Assembly: GCA_032158125.1 (NCBI GenBank)
Contig: JASKOT010000006.1
Location: 496,001-560,000, forward strand
DNA: 64,000 nt
Direction of reading: 5' to 3'
Source: Papiliotrema nemorosa
Lineage: Eukaryota > Basidiomycota > Tremellomycetes > Tremellales > Rhynchogastremaceae
Shown: piece after piece, positions 33,586-43,637 of the stretch
Layout of the letters: every line of letters starts with the position of its first letter
Position numbering within the stretch: position 1 is the first letter of the stretch
Program-made: the position numbers and the translations under genes
The notes under the pieces: model-generated
The model's input: the letters and a program-made list of their open reading frames with translations, nothing else
What the model was told of the DNA's origin: nothing
Database searches by the model: none

Positions 33586-34497
33586 ATGGCATACTATTCA
33601 CATTATCCCAGTTGGTCTGACGATTCTCGATTTCGTCAAAGCAACAACAGTCGAGCGATTGAGCGACTCGCGGAGACACTATCGACCGTCATTGTGGGCA
33701 GCGCGGCAGCGGCTCTGGTATGGGCTGCATGGAGGTTTGGGAAGCAAGATGAATCCGGCAAGAAGGGCGGGGGCAGTAACGGGGGTCTCACTTCAGCCAG
33801 CAATGGGCCGAGTGGACCTGTCAGCGGTGGTTCAGCTGCCAGCCGATCCTTACAAGGTTCCCCTGAACCACGCAAGGATGATACATCGTCCGATGCAGCC
33901 ATCGCGCGCGTTCTCGCTGACGATACCTCAAGCACGGAAGCTGTCGTCTCCCACAGTCCGGTCGATTATGCTTCGCATTACGATCAGAATGACCGTGGTG
34001 ACCAGCACAGTGTCCGCCCGTCAGCATTAGGTAAAGTATCACCTTACGGGAGATCACGACCCCGTCATGGGGGTGGCGATGAGACCGATTGCTCACTGTG
34101 GTCACCTAGCGCACATAGCTCTGGTCACTTCCAACCGGTCCAACAGGAGGATGATATGGCAAAAATTATCCACGGAGTCGCTGATGTGGCTTCAGCTTTG
34201 TCCAATCCTCTCCAGCAGAACGGTGGATCGTTCAACATCGCCACATCAAATTTTGGCTTGCGAGTCACCATCAACCCAAATCTACCTCAATTCAATGAGA
34301 ATGACCTGAGCGTCCAGCATCAAACGTACACTCCGGACACAAGCAAACAAGCTGGGCGTTCTCGCAGATCGATCTTTGGTCGTTTCACTCGTTCGGTGCG
34401 CAGAACTGAGGGAAATGGCAGATCCGATGCCATGCGAATGGTCGCCCATTCACAAAATCTGCTGGACTGGCGCGATGATACCTCTACAGTAGACTAG
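33586..34497 (+). CDS. Protein with one N-terminal membrane segment and Ser/Gly-rich tail, copy 2
   Basis: Start at MAYYSHYPSWSDDSRF gives 303 residues; an in-frame extension to 33448 is less likely. After a polar N-terminus with NNSRAIERLAETLS comes one hydrophobic segment, TVIVGSAAAALVWAAWRF (about residues 32-49), then a Gly/Ser-rich disordered region. A possible folded part follows near residue 195 (IIHGVADVASALSNPLQQ, FNIATSNFGLRVTINPNL), and a basic segment SRRSIFGRFTRSVRRTEG lies near the end. Layout and position suggest a diverged duplicate of the gene at 32499, though direct sequence identity is low. No known domain. Confidence 0.55.
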   Translation: MAYYSHYPSWSDDSRFRQSNNSRAIERLAETLSTVIVGSAAAALVWAAWRFGKQDESGKKGGGSNGGLTSASNGPSGPVSGGSAASRSLQGSPEPRKDDTSSDAAIARVLADDTSSTEAVVSHSPVDYASHYDQNDRGDQHSVRPSALGKVSPYGRSRPRHGGGDETDCSLWSPSAHSSGHFQPVQQEDDMAKIIHGVADVASALSNPLQQNGGSFNIATSNFGLRVTINPNLPQFNENDLSVQHQTYTPDTSKQAGRSRRSIFGRFTRSVRRTEGNGRSDAMRMVAHSQNLLDWRDDTSTVD

Positions 34498-34737
34498 CCG
34501 CCCTTATCGGAATAGCTTCACCGTATGCATTGGACATCCGCGTAACTGGTGCCGGTGGCGCAGGGAGTTCTACTCTAGTATTGATCAGTGTGATCAGCTG
34601 ACCATATCATCTCAGTGATCTTGAAATCTTCTGCCAAGGAGTGCCCGGCCAAGGTCACAGATTGTACTGTACAATACATTACAGCTAACGTTGGGCGCAG
34701 CTATTCTGCGACACGGGGGTTTGACGGTGACAGACGC
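34498..34737. other. Short intergenic stretch, nothing seen
   Basis: No open frame or motif of note; 3' flank of the plus-strand gene. Confidence 0.4.
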
Positions 34738-35059
34738 TCATAGCAATGTCTCTACAAACATGGTCTGCGTGCCCGTGGAGAAGTAAACGCTGTCCAGCCT
34801 GGATCGAACGTTCGTAGGAACAACCCTCAGCATCAGCGATCTACAGGGAAGACCCTGAAGCTCCTCAACTGAGCCTGCCCAGCCAGGAGACATTAGGGGC
34901 TCTGCTCCTGACCTGGACCTGCGAGGTACGTAAGCGCTGACCGAAAGTGTAAATGGTCGCACCGCAAGCAAGCTTGGAAGGGAATCTACCCATCATCTTC
35001 CAGGACGCGGAGATCATGCCGGCAATCGCACTGCGTTTGGACATCGAGCTGTCGGCCAT
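34738..35059 (-). CDS. Possible tiny gene, unknown
   Basis: Begins MADSSMSKRSAIAG, then MISASWKMMGRFPSKLACG and ATIYTFG. A plausible intron (GTCAGCGCTT... to ...GGCTGGGCAG) would join this to SVEELQGLP and, with or without a second intron, to VYFSTGTQTMFVETLL before TGA. The result would be ~80-100 residues. The first exon has protein-like composition, but the splicing is not unique and no family is recognised. Confidence 0.3.
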
Positions 35060-35264
35060 GACAACACTACCACCGCTGGAACGACAGAGAGATACCCAGT
35101 GAATGCTTCAAGCACAGTATTTGATGCGCACGTATCCTGAACACCTTCTCCAATTGGAGCAGCCCTTCAGAGGTTTGACACCCATACATTCTCAGCACAC
35201 CCTGATCCCTTGAGACACCGGAACGACTCGTAATGTGTTGTCAAGTGGATACTGACGATGCATC

Positions 35265-35965
35265 CTAGTTCTGTAGCAAACGATCATTGACGGCTTTCGC
35301 GGTCAACCCCTCGGCTCCATCGCGCACTTCCAAGATCTTCCGGTCAGCTTTCGCATCTGATCAGCGAAACAATCTCACTTTGGCAATCTCAGCTACTTGC
35401 TGGAAATACGACAATGACGAGGCATGTAGAGTCATCAGATCTGTAGGGGAAGAACTTGGTGCCCTGAGTATCAGCACCAAATGCGTCAGATAGGAGGCGA
35501 CTGACCAGTTGATCAGGATCAAGGGGTAGGATATCCTCCCATCCGGATGTTTCTGATCCGTCAGTATGACAGTGTTGCTATTGATAGTGTCAACAGTGAG
35601 GGAACCGACCAGTTCGTGCGAGAGCACAACATATCTAGGCGAACTTTCAGGCAATTCTGCTACATCAACCCGACTTTCCACACGTATCATCGAGAGCTCA
35701 CCTTCCGCGATTTCTTCAACCGACAGATCGTTCAACTCTTCATCAACAGCCATCGCTAGGTCTTTCTTCGAGATCTTGACTGGATCGTATCAGCGATGAT
35801 GGAGCACGAGGTCTACTCGGTAAACGTACCCGAAAGAGCGGCCGTTTCTTTCTTATTTGCGAAGCGGAATTTTCGCAGAGCATCCTTCACGCCTGCTGGG
35901 ATTTCGACTGTTCTTGTGGACTGCGATTGAGTCGAGGACCATCGATGCTGGACTACACTCACCAT
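35265..35965 (-). CDS. Glia maturation factor homologue (ADF-homology, Arp2/3 debranching)
   Basis: Small ADF-homology protein that binds Arp2/3 and promotes debranching of actin networks (yeast Aim7/Gmf1 family). The start codon is followed at once by a 42-nt intron (35921-35962); splicing gives M then STRTVEIPAGVKDALRKFRF. Further exons give KISKKDLAMAVDEELNDLS, ELPESSPRYVVLSHEL, HPDGRISYPLILINW, APSSSPTDLMTLHASS, LSYFQQVAEIAK, and ILEVRDGAEGLTAKAVNDRL before TAG. About 140 residues, the family's usual size, from seven exons. The PRYVVLSHEL and ISYPLILINW strands are diagnostic. Without the first intron the frame would start MVSVVQHRWSS, which is unlike the family. Confidence 0.9.
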
Positions 35966-36169
35966 GATAGATGGGTCGAGATATTCAAGTGTCGAGGTGT
36001 TCGTGCATTTGTTGTGACGGAATCGCAATGAGGGGCTCCGCACGAGCGAAGCGTTCTTCACATGCCCAGACATGGCCACGACTCGAGTACAAAAGGTGTG
36101 CTGCTGCACGGCGTGTGCATGGTCTCTAGACATATTATAACATAATGGCCCAAAGGACATCTGAGGGAT

Positions 36170-39100
36170 TTACAATTTCAATTCGCGTCGGACACCTTCT
36201 GCGAGACTGGTGACAGCCTTTCCAGCTTCAGATGCAAGACACATGAGTGTCTGACCCTGATCTAACACCATCGCTGGTGGTCCCCGATCCCCAACAAGGG
36301 TCGAGAACGACATTTTCAACATGTCAAATGTCGCAATCACCGTGTTCCTCCACCCCGGAACCGCAGTAAGAGGACCGCATGACATGTCGGATTTCGTGCT
36401 CCCGTCGAAGAACAAAACTCGGTTTCCGACAACGGAGAGGTCCACGATATGTCGACGTGCATTTTGGATGTCCCACACGAGACGATAGTCCGTCACCGAC
36501 CGAACGACAAGCGATGGTGGGTCTGGGGACGACGTGATTGCAGTGATATCACGTAATAATGGAAGAGTATCGACCAGTAGCTAGTCTATTAGCTGTATCC
36601 ATCAGATGTTACCCTCCAACACTCACCGAGATGAAGCGCTCTCCACTGGTGCGTTTTTTGGACGCAACGGGAGCACCGCCGGTCAGCTCGTTCAAATGGT
36701 GTGATAGGAGCCCGGCGAGGAGAGTATGTGGGTTTTCTCCATCCTCTGCCGAGAAGGAAGCCTCATACGAGTCGTCCTGTGGAGTGTAGGTGATCGAGGC
36801 ATTGTATCCAGGGAGATAGGAGAACGTGACGGTGCGCAAGTCGAAAGAGAGCATCCGAAGCTCTTCGAAGGCACCCGACTTTTTGAGCCGATTTACTGGT
36901 AATTAATACATGAACAGGCCACCCCACCCTGTGATACGCACCTTCTCCGGCCACCACGAGGACCTTGGACAGCCGCTCCCATTGCTCCAGGAAGGAGGGC
37001 ACACAGCGTGATATATCATCCGCGAAGAAGCGCACCACCGAGGTGTTGGCATCGAAGGATATACCTTCATGCTCTGCTGGCCCGCCCGTTGGATCCGTAG
37101 ATGCCAGCGCGGGCTTGTGCTGAAGCTGTATGGCCGTGACCGTCGAGCATCGCCCTCCTTTCCACCAATCGCGGATTTGGATGTACACAAAAGGCTCGGC
37201 GATATTCGCTGCTCTGCCATCATTGAGAAGGTCTCGCACATTGACTCGAAGCGTTGGTATCATACCCGCCACGGCTGACGTTGAGGTGGCCGAGCCTGGA
37301 CCAGTTGGCGTAGGATATTGAAGGGAGTAGGGTATCGAGCGGTCTTTTAGTTGTTGCTCGACGGTGGTCTGCGCTACCAACGCACTGCTTATCAGGAAAG
37401 ATTCTGCTCCAAGACTCGTTCGACTCACTTGCAGAAGACGAACAGCTCCTTGACTTCTCGATTATCCACTTCGAAACTAGGACTCAGTGGGAGTCAACAG
37501 TCACGTGGAAGAGCTGACTTACGAAGAAGAAGTGACAAGATGCTCCATCGCGTCGAGGTAGTCCTCTCCACCGTTCGCCTTTGCCCGCTCTATCCGACGA
37601 GATTTCATCTTGTCCATGTCCAACGGAGTTCTATCTTGTACTGTCAACTTCATGCCGATTGCTTTATCCGCTGGGACCCTTGCCAGCTTGATCAACTCGA
37701 ATGTCACCCCGGAAGACCCTAGCTTGGCCATAAAATAGTGCATTGGTGAAGTCGGTAGGGGAACAAAGATGGATGTCGCAGGGTGAAGGTCATTCCTCGA
37801 GAGATCTTCGGATCGGAGCGCGAGTCGGCGCATGGGTGTCCAGCCTAGTTGACGCATCTGCGATTCTAGATTGTCCGCGATTACCTGGGCTGTCAGACTT
37901 GGCATAGACGCAGATTGCATCACTCACAGCTGTGATGAGTCGTCCAAGATCATCGATGAGTCTGGTTTTGCTGTCGTTTATGCTGGTACTGGCCATGCGT
38001 GCTCGTCCCGCTCGAGCATCGGTCGCACCTTCATCCTCGATTTCTATCAGACCTGTCAAGCTCGACACTGAGAATGACAGGGCAGACTCCTTTTGGCGAG
38101 ACGGTAGGGGTATTCGAAGAGACAAGGGCTTTCGATCAACGTCGCTCTCGACCAGAGAAGGGGGATTGAGCGGGAAGAGGGCAATACGCGGAGATGATAT
38201 GAGAGGATCGGCATGAATACGGGTGAGGTGAGCAGCGTGAGATCGAGTTGCTGAGTGCAGGATATCGCTGAAGCTGATGTACGCGGTGTTCTGCGGTCAG
38301 CCTCGCCCAACGGAGACTGGATCGCACTTACAATGACCAGTCCAGACGACTCCATGTCATTGCCAGCACTCAATCCGCCTCCCGCACCCGCTTCGCCAAC
38401 CTCCCAATGGACGCTCAGCGCCAAGTTGAGAATCCTTTCGCATGTTTCTGCCTTATCCGACAATGCCTCTTTCAGCAGATCCTGGGGGAGTTTGGTACGC
38501 GACTCCCTCTCCGATAATCTGATGCGCAGTATCCCCCCAACAAGCGGTGCTCGCGATGGATTGAGAGACGCAGAGGGCATACGTTTATTTGCCACGGATG
38601 CTGGAGGTGCAGGAGGACGGGGACGTCTACCGGTCAGCGTCGAGATTTGAACACACTTACATCCAGTATCGAGCCGTCAAGGTCTTTGTAGCCCGATCAA
38701 GATCGACGACGAGATGATTCCGCCATCTGCCTTGACTTAGCTCGACAGCTTGGCCGACAAGTGTTTCCAGCTGATAAGATAGGGATAGGTGTTCTGAGTC
38801 GTCAGACAACGTCGCGTGAGGGAGCCTGCACGTACCTAAAAAGTTGTACAACCTGTTCAGTGGAGCGTCAACTGTCTCCTTGCCGTCAGAGTCTATTTCC
38901 ATTGATCGCGGCGTCAGAATCTCTCCATTCACGATATCCAGGATCTGTTGGCGTTCTTCTTCTCCCAATGTACGGACTCCTCCTGGATCGTCGGTACCTT
39001 TCTGTCGCACTTTCCAGCCCCATTCGACGCCTGTCAACCACCATCTCGCCTGATCTCCCTCGCCAAAGCCGACCACGGTCATCTGAGCTTTCCAGCCATG

Positions 39101-40128
39101 GTCCCCACCTGCACCTAGATACACCTTTCCGTCTCTGACTGCTTCTACAACGAGTTGCGCGGGCAGAAGGTCAACGCATTTCAGCCGAAATAGGAGGTGT
39201 CGATTCAAGCGCCGCAAAGTCCGACACAGTTGGCGGTTGGTCAGGGGACGAGGTGTTTTGAAGGAATGGGTCAATGAGGTGGGAAGTCGGGTATATGTAC
39301 CGTTCCGCAACAACGATATTGATGTGAGAAGGTCCGGATTGCGCTCTCTACATGGTCAGTCGGCTGTTTAACTTTACACCTCACCGAAGGCTGTCGACTA
39401 TAGCCGTGACATGAGCTATATGTCTTATGGCTTCGTCGCTTTGTCGATTTTGGTGGTCCAGCAAAAGTGTCACTCGTTTGGCATCTGTGACCTTGCCAAC
39501 GGCCAGCTCAGACGACAGGTCGTCATCTGTAGCTTTCCCTTTTCCTTTGCCGGAGTATCCGGCAGCTGGACTGGTATTGCTCGAATCGCCCCCGGACCCG
39601 TTGGTCTGAGGGGTAGGAAAGGATATACTGGGGAGTATAGAGCTCGACGAGGATGCAACAGGAACGTCCACTGCGACTTTCCACCGTAGAATGGCTAGAT
39701 ATTTGAGGAAGGCCTGCCGTTGTGTCTTGGCAAAGTCGATGATCAGTCGAGGACGATGTTGCAGTGGAGACACAGGTAGACTGTATAGGGCGAATGCCGA
39801 GCACAAAGGGGGAGCATGTGGTCAGCTTCTAGTGTTTCCTCCAATTGGAGACGAGAGACAGCCTTCTCGACCACGAAGGCGAGTTCAAGAAGCGGAATCA
39901 GCATACTCACGTTGTTTCTAACAGCCGCCTCAAGTCACCATAACCCTTCAAAGTCAAACGGTCCAATATCAACCCAAGGGAGACATTCTCGCTTTCGAAA
40001 TATGGCGGAAGTTCCTCTTCTAGCTGCTCCACAGACGGTTTGGGGTATACGAACCAGGGCTCGAGACCCATTTGAGGGTTATCAGGCCGGCTCGCGTCGC
40101 TAGGCCCAGCGACGGCAGAGCCGTTCAT
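36170..40128 (-). CDS. MED14: Mediator complex subunit 14 (Rgr1-like)
   Basis: Scaffold subunit joining the middle and tail modules of RNA polymerase II Mediator. Start MNGSAVAGPSDASRPD. The N-terminal Med14 domain is recognised from ELPPYFESENVSLGLILDRL, LTLKGYGDLRRLLET and RLIIDFAKTQRQAFLKYLAI, followed by DEAIRHIAHVTAIVDSLR. Next come LLRNGTYTRLPTSL, RTLRRLNRHLLFRLKCVD and APLNRLYNFL, then a long divergent region including ANIAEPFVYIQIRDWWKG and DISRCVPSFLEQWERL. The end is AEGVRRELKL. With ten or more introns the protein is roughly 1,050-1,100 residues, typical for fungal Med14. The N-terminal half carries the identification; the C-terminal half is poorly conserved. It is divergent from FAD synthase. 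Confidence 0.85.
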
Positions 40129-40465
40129 GGTGCCTTGGTGATTTGTGACAACGAACAAATCGGTATGGCTGTCGGGTTTTCAAGTTTCTTTTCGTACTAA
40201 AAGATACCGCATTCCTGTCGCTCTGGTCGCTTAGGCTTGACGAGACTGTGTTAAGGGATATCGAGGGTATCAAGAGTGCGAGGAATAGACGTAAAGACGA
40301 AACAGGAACCCCACATAGAGTGTGTGGGACACCCCCGATAGGCGCACAAAAAAAACAAAAATTTAGGCGCGTAAGGGTTATATCAGCCTTCGACCCGACT
40401 ATATGCGGCCCTATGCTCACGTATACGCATTCAGCAGCCAAACCTAGGACGCACGCCTGCTCTGC
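40129..40465. promoter_or_regulatory. Divergent promoter region (MED14 / FAD synthase)
   Basis: 337 bases between divergent starts, including an A-rich tract at about 40349-40361 (acaaaaaaaacaaaaattt context) flanked by GC-rich sequence, as in nucleosome-excluding fungal promoters. No specific factor site is assigned. Confidence 0.45.
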
Positions 40466-41421
40466 ATGGTGTCCTGCCTCCCCTCGACTTGCTTCGTCGA
40501 GGTTCTGAAGCGGTCGAAAGAGGTCGACGCACTCGGCCAGAAGGTAGCAAAGGCAATCGAACTCATCGACTCCGTGCTGGACGATCTGACAGAGGAAGCG
40601 GTTGCTCTGTCCTTCAATGGAGGTAAAGACTGCACAGTTCTACTACACCTCTTCGCTGCGACACTTTATGCGAGACATGTCTCACTGTCGCCCTCTTTGA
40701 TCCCTCAACGGCATCCTATTGATATCCCTACTTCGCCAAAGTCGAGCACTTTGGAATCGTTACCTACAGCTAGCTCAGGGGAAGCCTCGTCATCGGTCAC
40801 AGCGGTCTCCGAGCCTCGACACATTACCGCTGAGATGACCCCAGCCTATCCACCTATCAAGTCGGTGTACATCACCGCAGCCAATCACTTCCCAGAATTG
40901 GATACTTTTACAGACGATTCGGTGATACGCTACGGCATGGACCTGTATCGTTTTGGCGGTGATATGAAGGCGGCTCTACGCGAGTATCTCGAATGTGGAG
41001 GTGGACGAGGTGTAAAGGGAGTCTTGGTTGGGACACGTACTGGAGATCCTAATGGTCGTAAGCATATCGCAGACGATGACCGGAATACGGCTGACTTCAA
41101 GGGGTGAAACCGATAGATCCCACTGACCCACATTGGCCACAGTTTCTACGCATACACCCTATACTCGACTGGACGTATTCGGAAATATGGGCCTTTCTGA
41201 GAGAACTGGACGTGCCATATTGTCACCTGTACGATGAGGGGTATACTTCCTTAGGGTCGACGAAGAACACCGTACCGAACCCATTACTACAACGCCCGGA
41301 CGGGACATACGAACCTGCTTGGAAATGTGAGTAACAGTGCTTCATACTGGTTGCCGGTAGTTGATAATCAGTGACGGACGGGACTAAAGAACGAGGGGGT
41401 AGATTAGACGCATCGCCATGA
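40466..41421 (+). CDS. FAD1: FAD synthase (FMN adenylyltransferase)
   Basis: Transfers AMP from ATP to FMN to make FAD, in cytosol. Belongs to the PAPS-reductase-like PP-loop group. Start [23 protein letters not shown]-loop [51 protein letters not shown]; the adenylyl-binding [12 protein letters not shown] joined over an intron to [18 protein letters not shown]; then [18 protein letters not shown] and [18 protein letters not shown]. The last exon begins [11 protein letters not shown] and ends DASP-stop. Two introns, ~287 residues. An insertion of ~60 Ser/Pro-rich residues ([17 protein letters not shown] region) follows the ATP loop and is longer than in yeast Fad1. Confidence 0.93.
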
Positions 41422-41548
41422 AATCGACGCCTTGCATGAACCACATGTCATCGTTTCTCCTGCTTCACTGAGATCTCATTCGCCTCTCATCGATCCCTGC
41501 GCCCTTTCCTACTTATTGCTGCCGGGGACATGATGTCGGCTTGAGGAC
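41422..41548. other. 3' flank of FAD synthase
   Basis: Short convergent interval; nothing specific seen. Confidence 0.4.
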
Positions 41549-41821
41549 TCAAGTCGAGTTGGCCAAGCTCGCTTCTTCCTCTGGACTTAGGACCTCGGTC
41601 TCAGGAGGATTCGTAACAAGCCTCACGCCGACGGAACTCCATTCTGAATCACTAATCGGCCTAGATTGGTCGTTTCTAGCCGATACAGTGCCGCCTGAGG
41701 TACTGCCAATTGTGACTGTAGTATGTACGCCGTTCTGCGTGGAAGAGGCGCTCGCAGAGGCGGTCGAAGAGGTCTCGTCTGCGATGGCGTGAGGCATATT
41801 GACGGTGGAAGAGGTGGGCAT
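41549..41821 (-). CDS. Possible small Ser/Thr-rich protein
   Basis: A 90-residue frame starting MPTSSTVNMPHAIADETSS and ending EEEASLANST, with DQSRPISDSEWSSVGVRLV in the middle. An acceptor-like CTGCAG sits directly before the ATG, so it could instead be the last exon of a longer gene whose upstream part I cannot identify. Low complexity and small size keep confidence low. Confidence 0.3.
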   Translation of the reverse strand: MPTSSTVNMPHAIADETSSTASASASSTQNGVHTTVTIGSTSGGTVSARNDQSRPISDSEWSSVGVRLVTNPPETEVLSPEEEASLANST

Positions 41822-42358
41822 CTGCAGCTAGGATGGCTCGAAGAGCATATGTATGACTCGTCTGGACTTTCCGCCCACGACTTCAGGCCTTGCGGTGCCC
41901 GAAACTCGATCATTCGCCGAAGCCCCTGCGATACTGTAACAAAGGACATTCAAAGGCGCGCAGATCATTGGTGACTCGTTTCACCGAGATTTGCAATCAG
42001 TCGGAGACTGCGCCTTGCATTTCAAGGGTGATACTGATGCCCTTGCGCGCATGACATCCCTTCACTATGTTATGCCATGTGCGCGTGACTGGACCCGCTG
42101 GGTCTGCCCCACCCAACTGCCTCACCGAGCCCCGTGAAAGGCCACGCTAGTCAAACGACAATACGTGCATCCGATGGTAATATGTACAGCTCGAATCATA
42201 TCATAGACACGGCCCATCCATCAAACCCGAATGTGATCAACAATTTCAGGACACGCATCTCTCACTCGGTCACTGATTGTTCCCCTGAGCGTTCTGGTCA
42301 CCGCTTTCGGCATGCGAGACGGTATGTGATGCTCTGCTGTCCCGTGTATCTGGATCAG
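41822..42358. other. Intergenic region, no supported gene
   Basis: About 540 bases; possible upstream exon sequence of the small minus-strand frame, otherwise nothing convincing. Confidence 0.35.
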
Positions 42359-42788
42359 CTACAGTCGATCGACCGTAATCGAGGTTCCTTCTCCGGCGTC
42401 GCGCAACAATAGTGTGTTGCGTGTTGTGACTGCCGAAGACGGGGTGAACGTCCCCACTCGGCCGTTGAAACTGACGGGAATGACGGCCGGCGTGGTTCCT
42501 CCATTGGCGGCGATGGCTTGCGTCACTTGTGTCCCGAGATCCAGTCGGATGGGTGGTCTTTCCGTTGTCGAGTCATATTCCGTGATAGCCGATCCCAACA
42601 TGTCGCTCTCCTGGTCGTCACAATCCGAATCCTAGCAAATTAGTGCCCCGTTTTCATGACTAAAGGAGACATCGCTTTCCAAGTCGACTTACGAAGATGG
42701 ATCTGATGTCCGGATCACTGCATTCACTGTTGCTCTCAGTATCGTCAGCTTGCGCCGCTTCATCTGGTGCAGACATGGAGTTGTGCAT
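42359..42788 (-). CDS. Small acidic unknown protein, two exons
   Basis: Exon 1 gives MHNSMSAPDEAAQADD and CSDPDIRSIF, then a GTAAGT...CTAG intron leads to DSDCDDQESDMLGSAITEY, IRLDLGTQVTQAIAANGG, TPAVIPVSFNGRVGTFTP and GEGTSITVDRL before TAG. About 120 residues; a second Met 12 nt downstream is an alternative start. Frame and acidic character continue cleanly across the intron, which argues for a real gene. No known domain; the second half looks folded, the first half disordered. Confidence 0.45.
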
Positions 42789-43637
42789 ATCAGCGAATGG
42801 CGTGGAAGAGCTGAAGTGTTGGTCAAGTGGCAATTACAGGATTCCCTCCAGACTCCCATGTTCAGCCTGCCCTCCTTACACCTATTCCTTCCTTTCTTTT
42901 TCTGCCCATCGTGGAGCCTGTCCTGCGAAGCAGGAGCTAATTGCGTATCAGCTCGTCGCTGATGATACCGGGAGGTGGCGAAACGCGGCTGATCAATGCG
43001 ATGCCGGCTGAAGACCGCGGCCTGACCCTTGCAGTCATAGAATTCACCTGAAGAGGTGATCAATACCTTCTGAATGGGTCTTCGATTGATCCAGAATCAA
43101 GGGGATCCACTGTTACTTTCCACGGCGACGCTGCTGAATCGCAATTGATGGTGTCTGGGCTTTTGATATTTTGATTTCGTAAGCCACGTGGGGGCATCTC
43201 CGGCGCGATCCGTCATCATTCGCAAACCTCGTCCTGCTTGGGGACTAGTAGCTTTGTATACTCTTACAGTTCATCTTTGGGCCTTTCTTCGTCAGTCTGC
43301 TCAGAATCTGGTGTCTATACCTTGGTCTCTGTCTCCTATATTTGGGTATATAGTTGGAAATCGCTCGTGGTCGCACGTGGTAGGACGGGGAAGACAGGAA
43401 TTTCCCCGGCGATCATCCAAGGGGAACCTCGTCACCGCTCTTAGATACACAGGAAACCTGTTCATACGCGCCGGTCACTTTCCGACTCGTCGGCGCTTGT
43501 CCTGGTTAGACGAAAACCCCAATATTTACGGATCGTATTCTTGCTGGCTGGCATCTGGCGAGAGTGGACACCATCTTGTGAGGCCCTTTCCCTTTGTTCT
43601 GAGGGTCGAGCGCTAACTCTATGCAGTCGAGATCCGC
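42789..43637. other. Divergent intergenic region upstream of the two-RRM gene
   Basis: About 850 bases. A 142-codon frame at 43188-43616 has no motif, and two other frames overlap it; it is more likely leader or chance. The region should contain the RRM gene promoter. Confidence 0.4.

Noticed and set aside
43188..43616. 142-codon plus-strand frame before the RRM gene
   Set aside because: Motif-free, overlapped by another frame on the same strand, and separated from [10 protein letters not shown] by stops; more likely leader or chance sequence.
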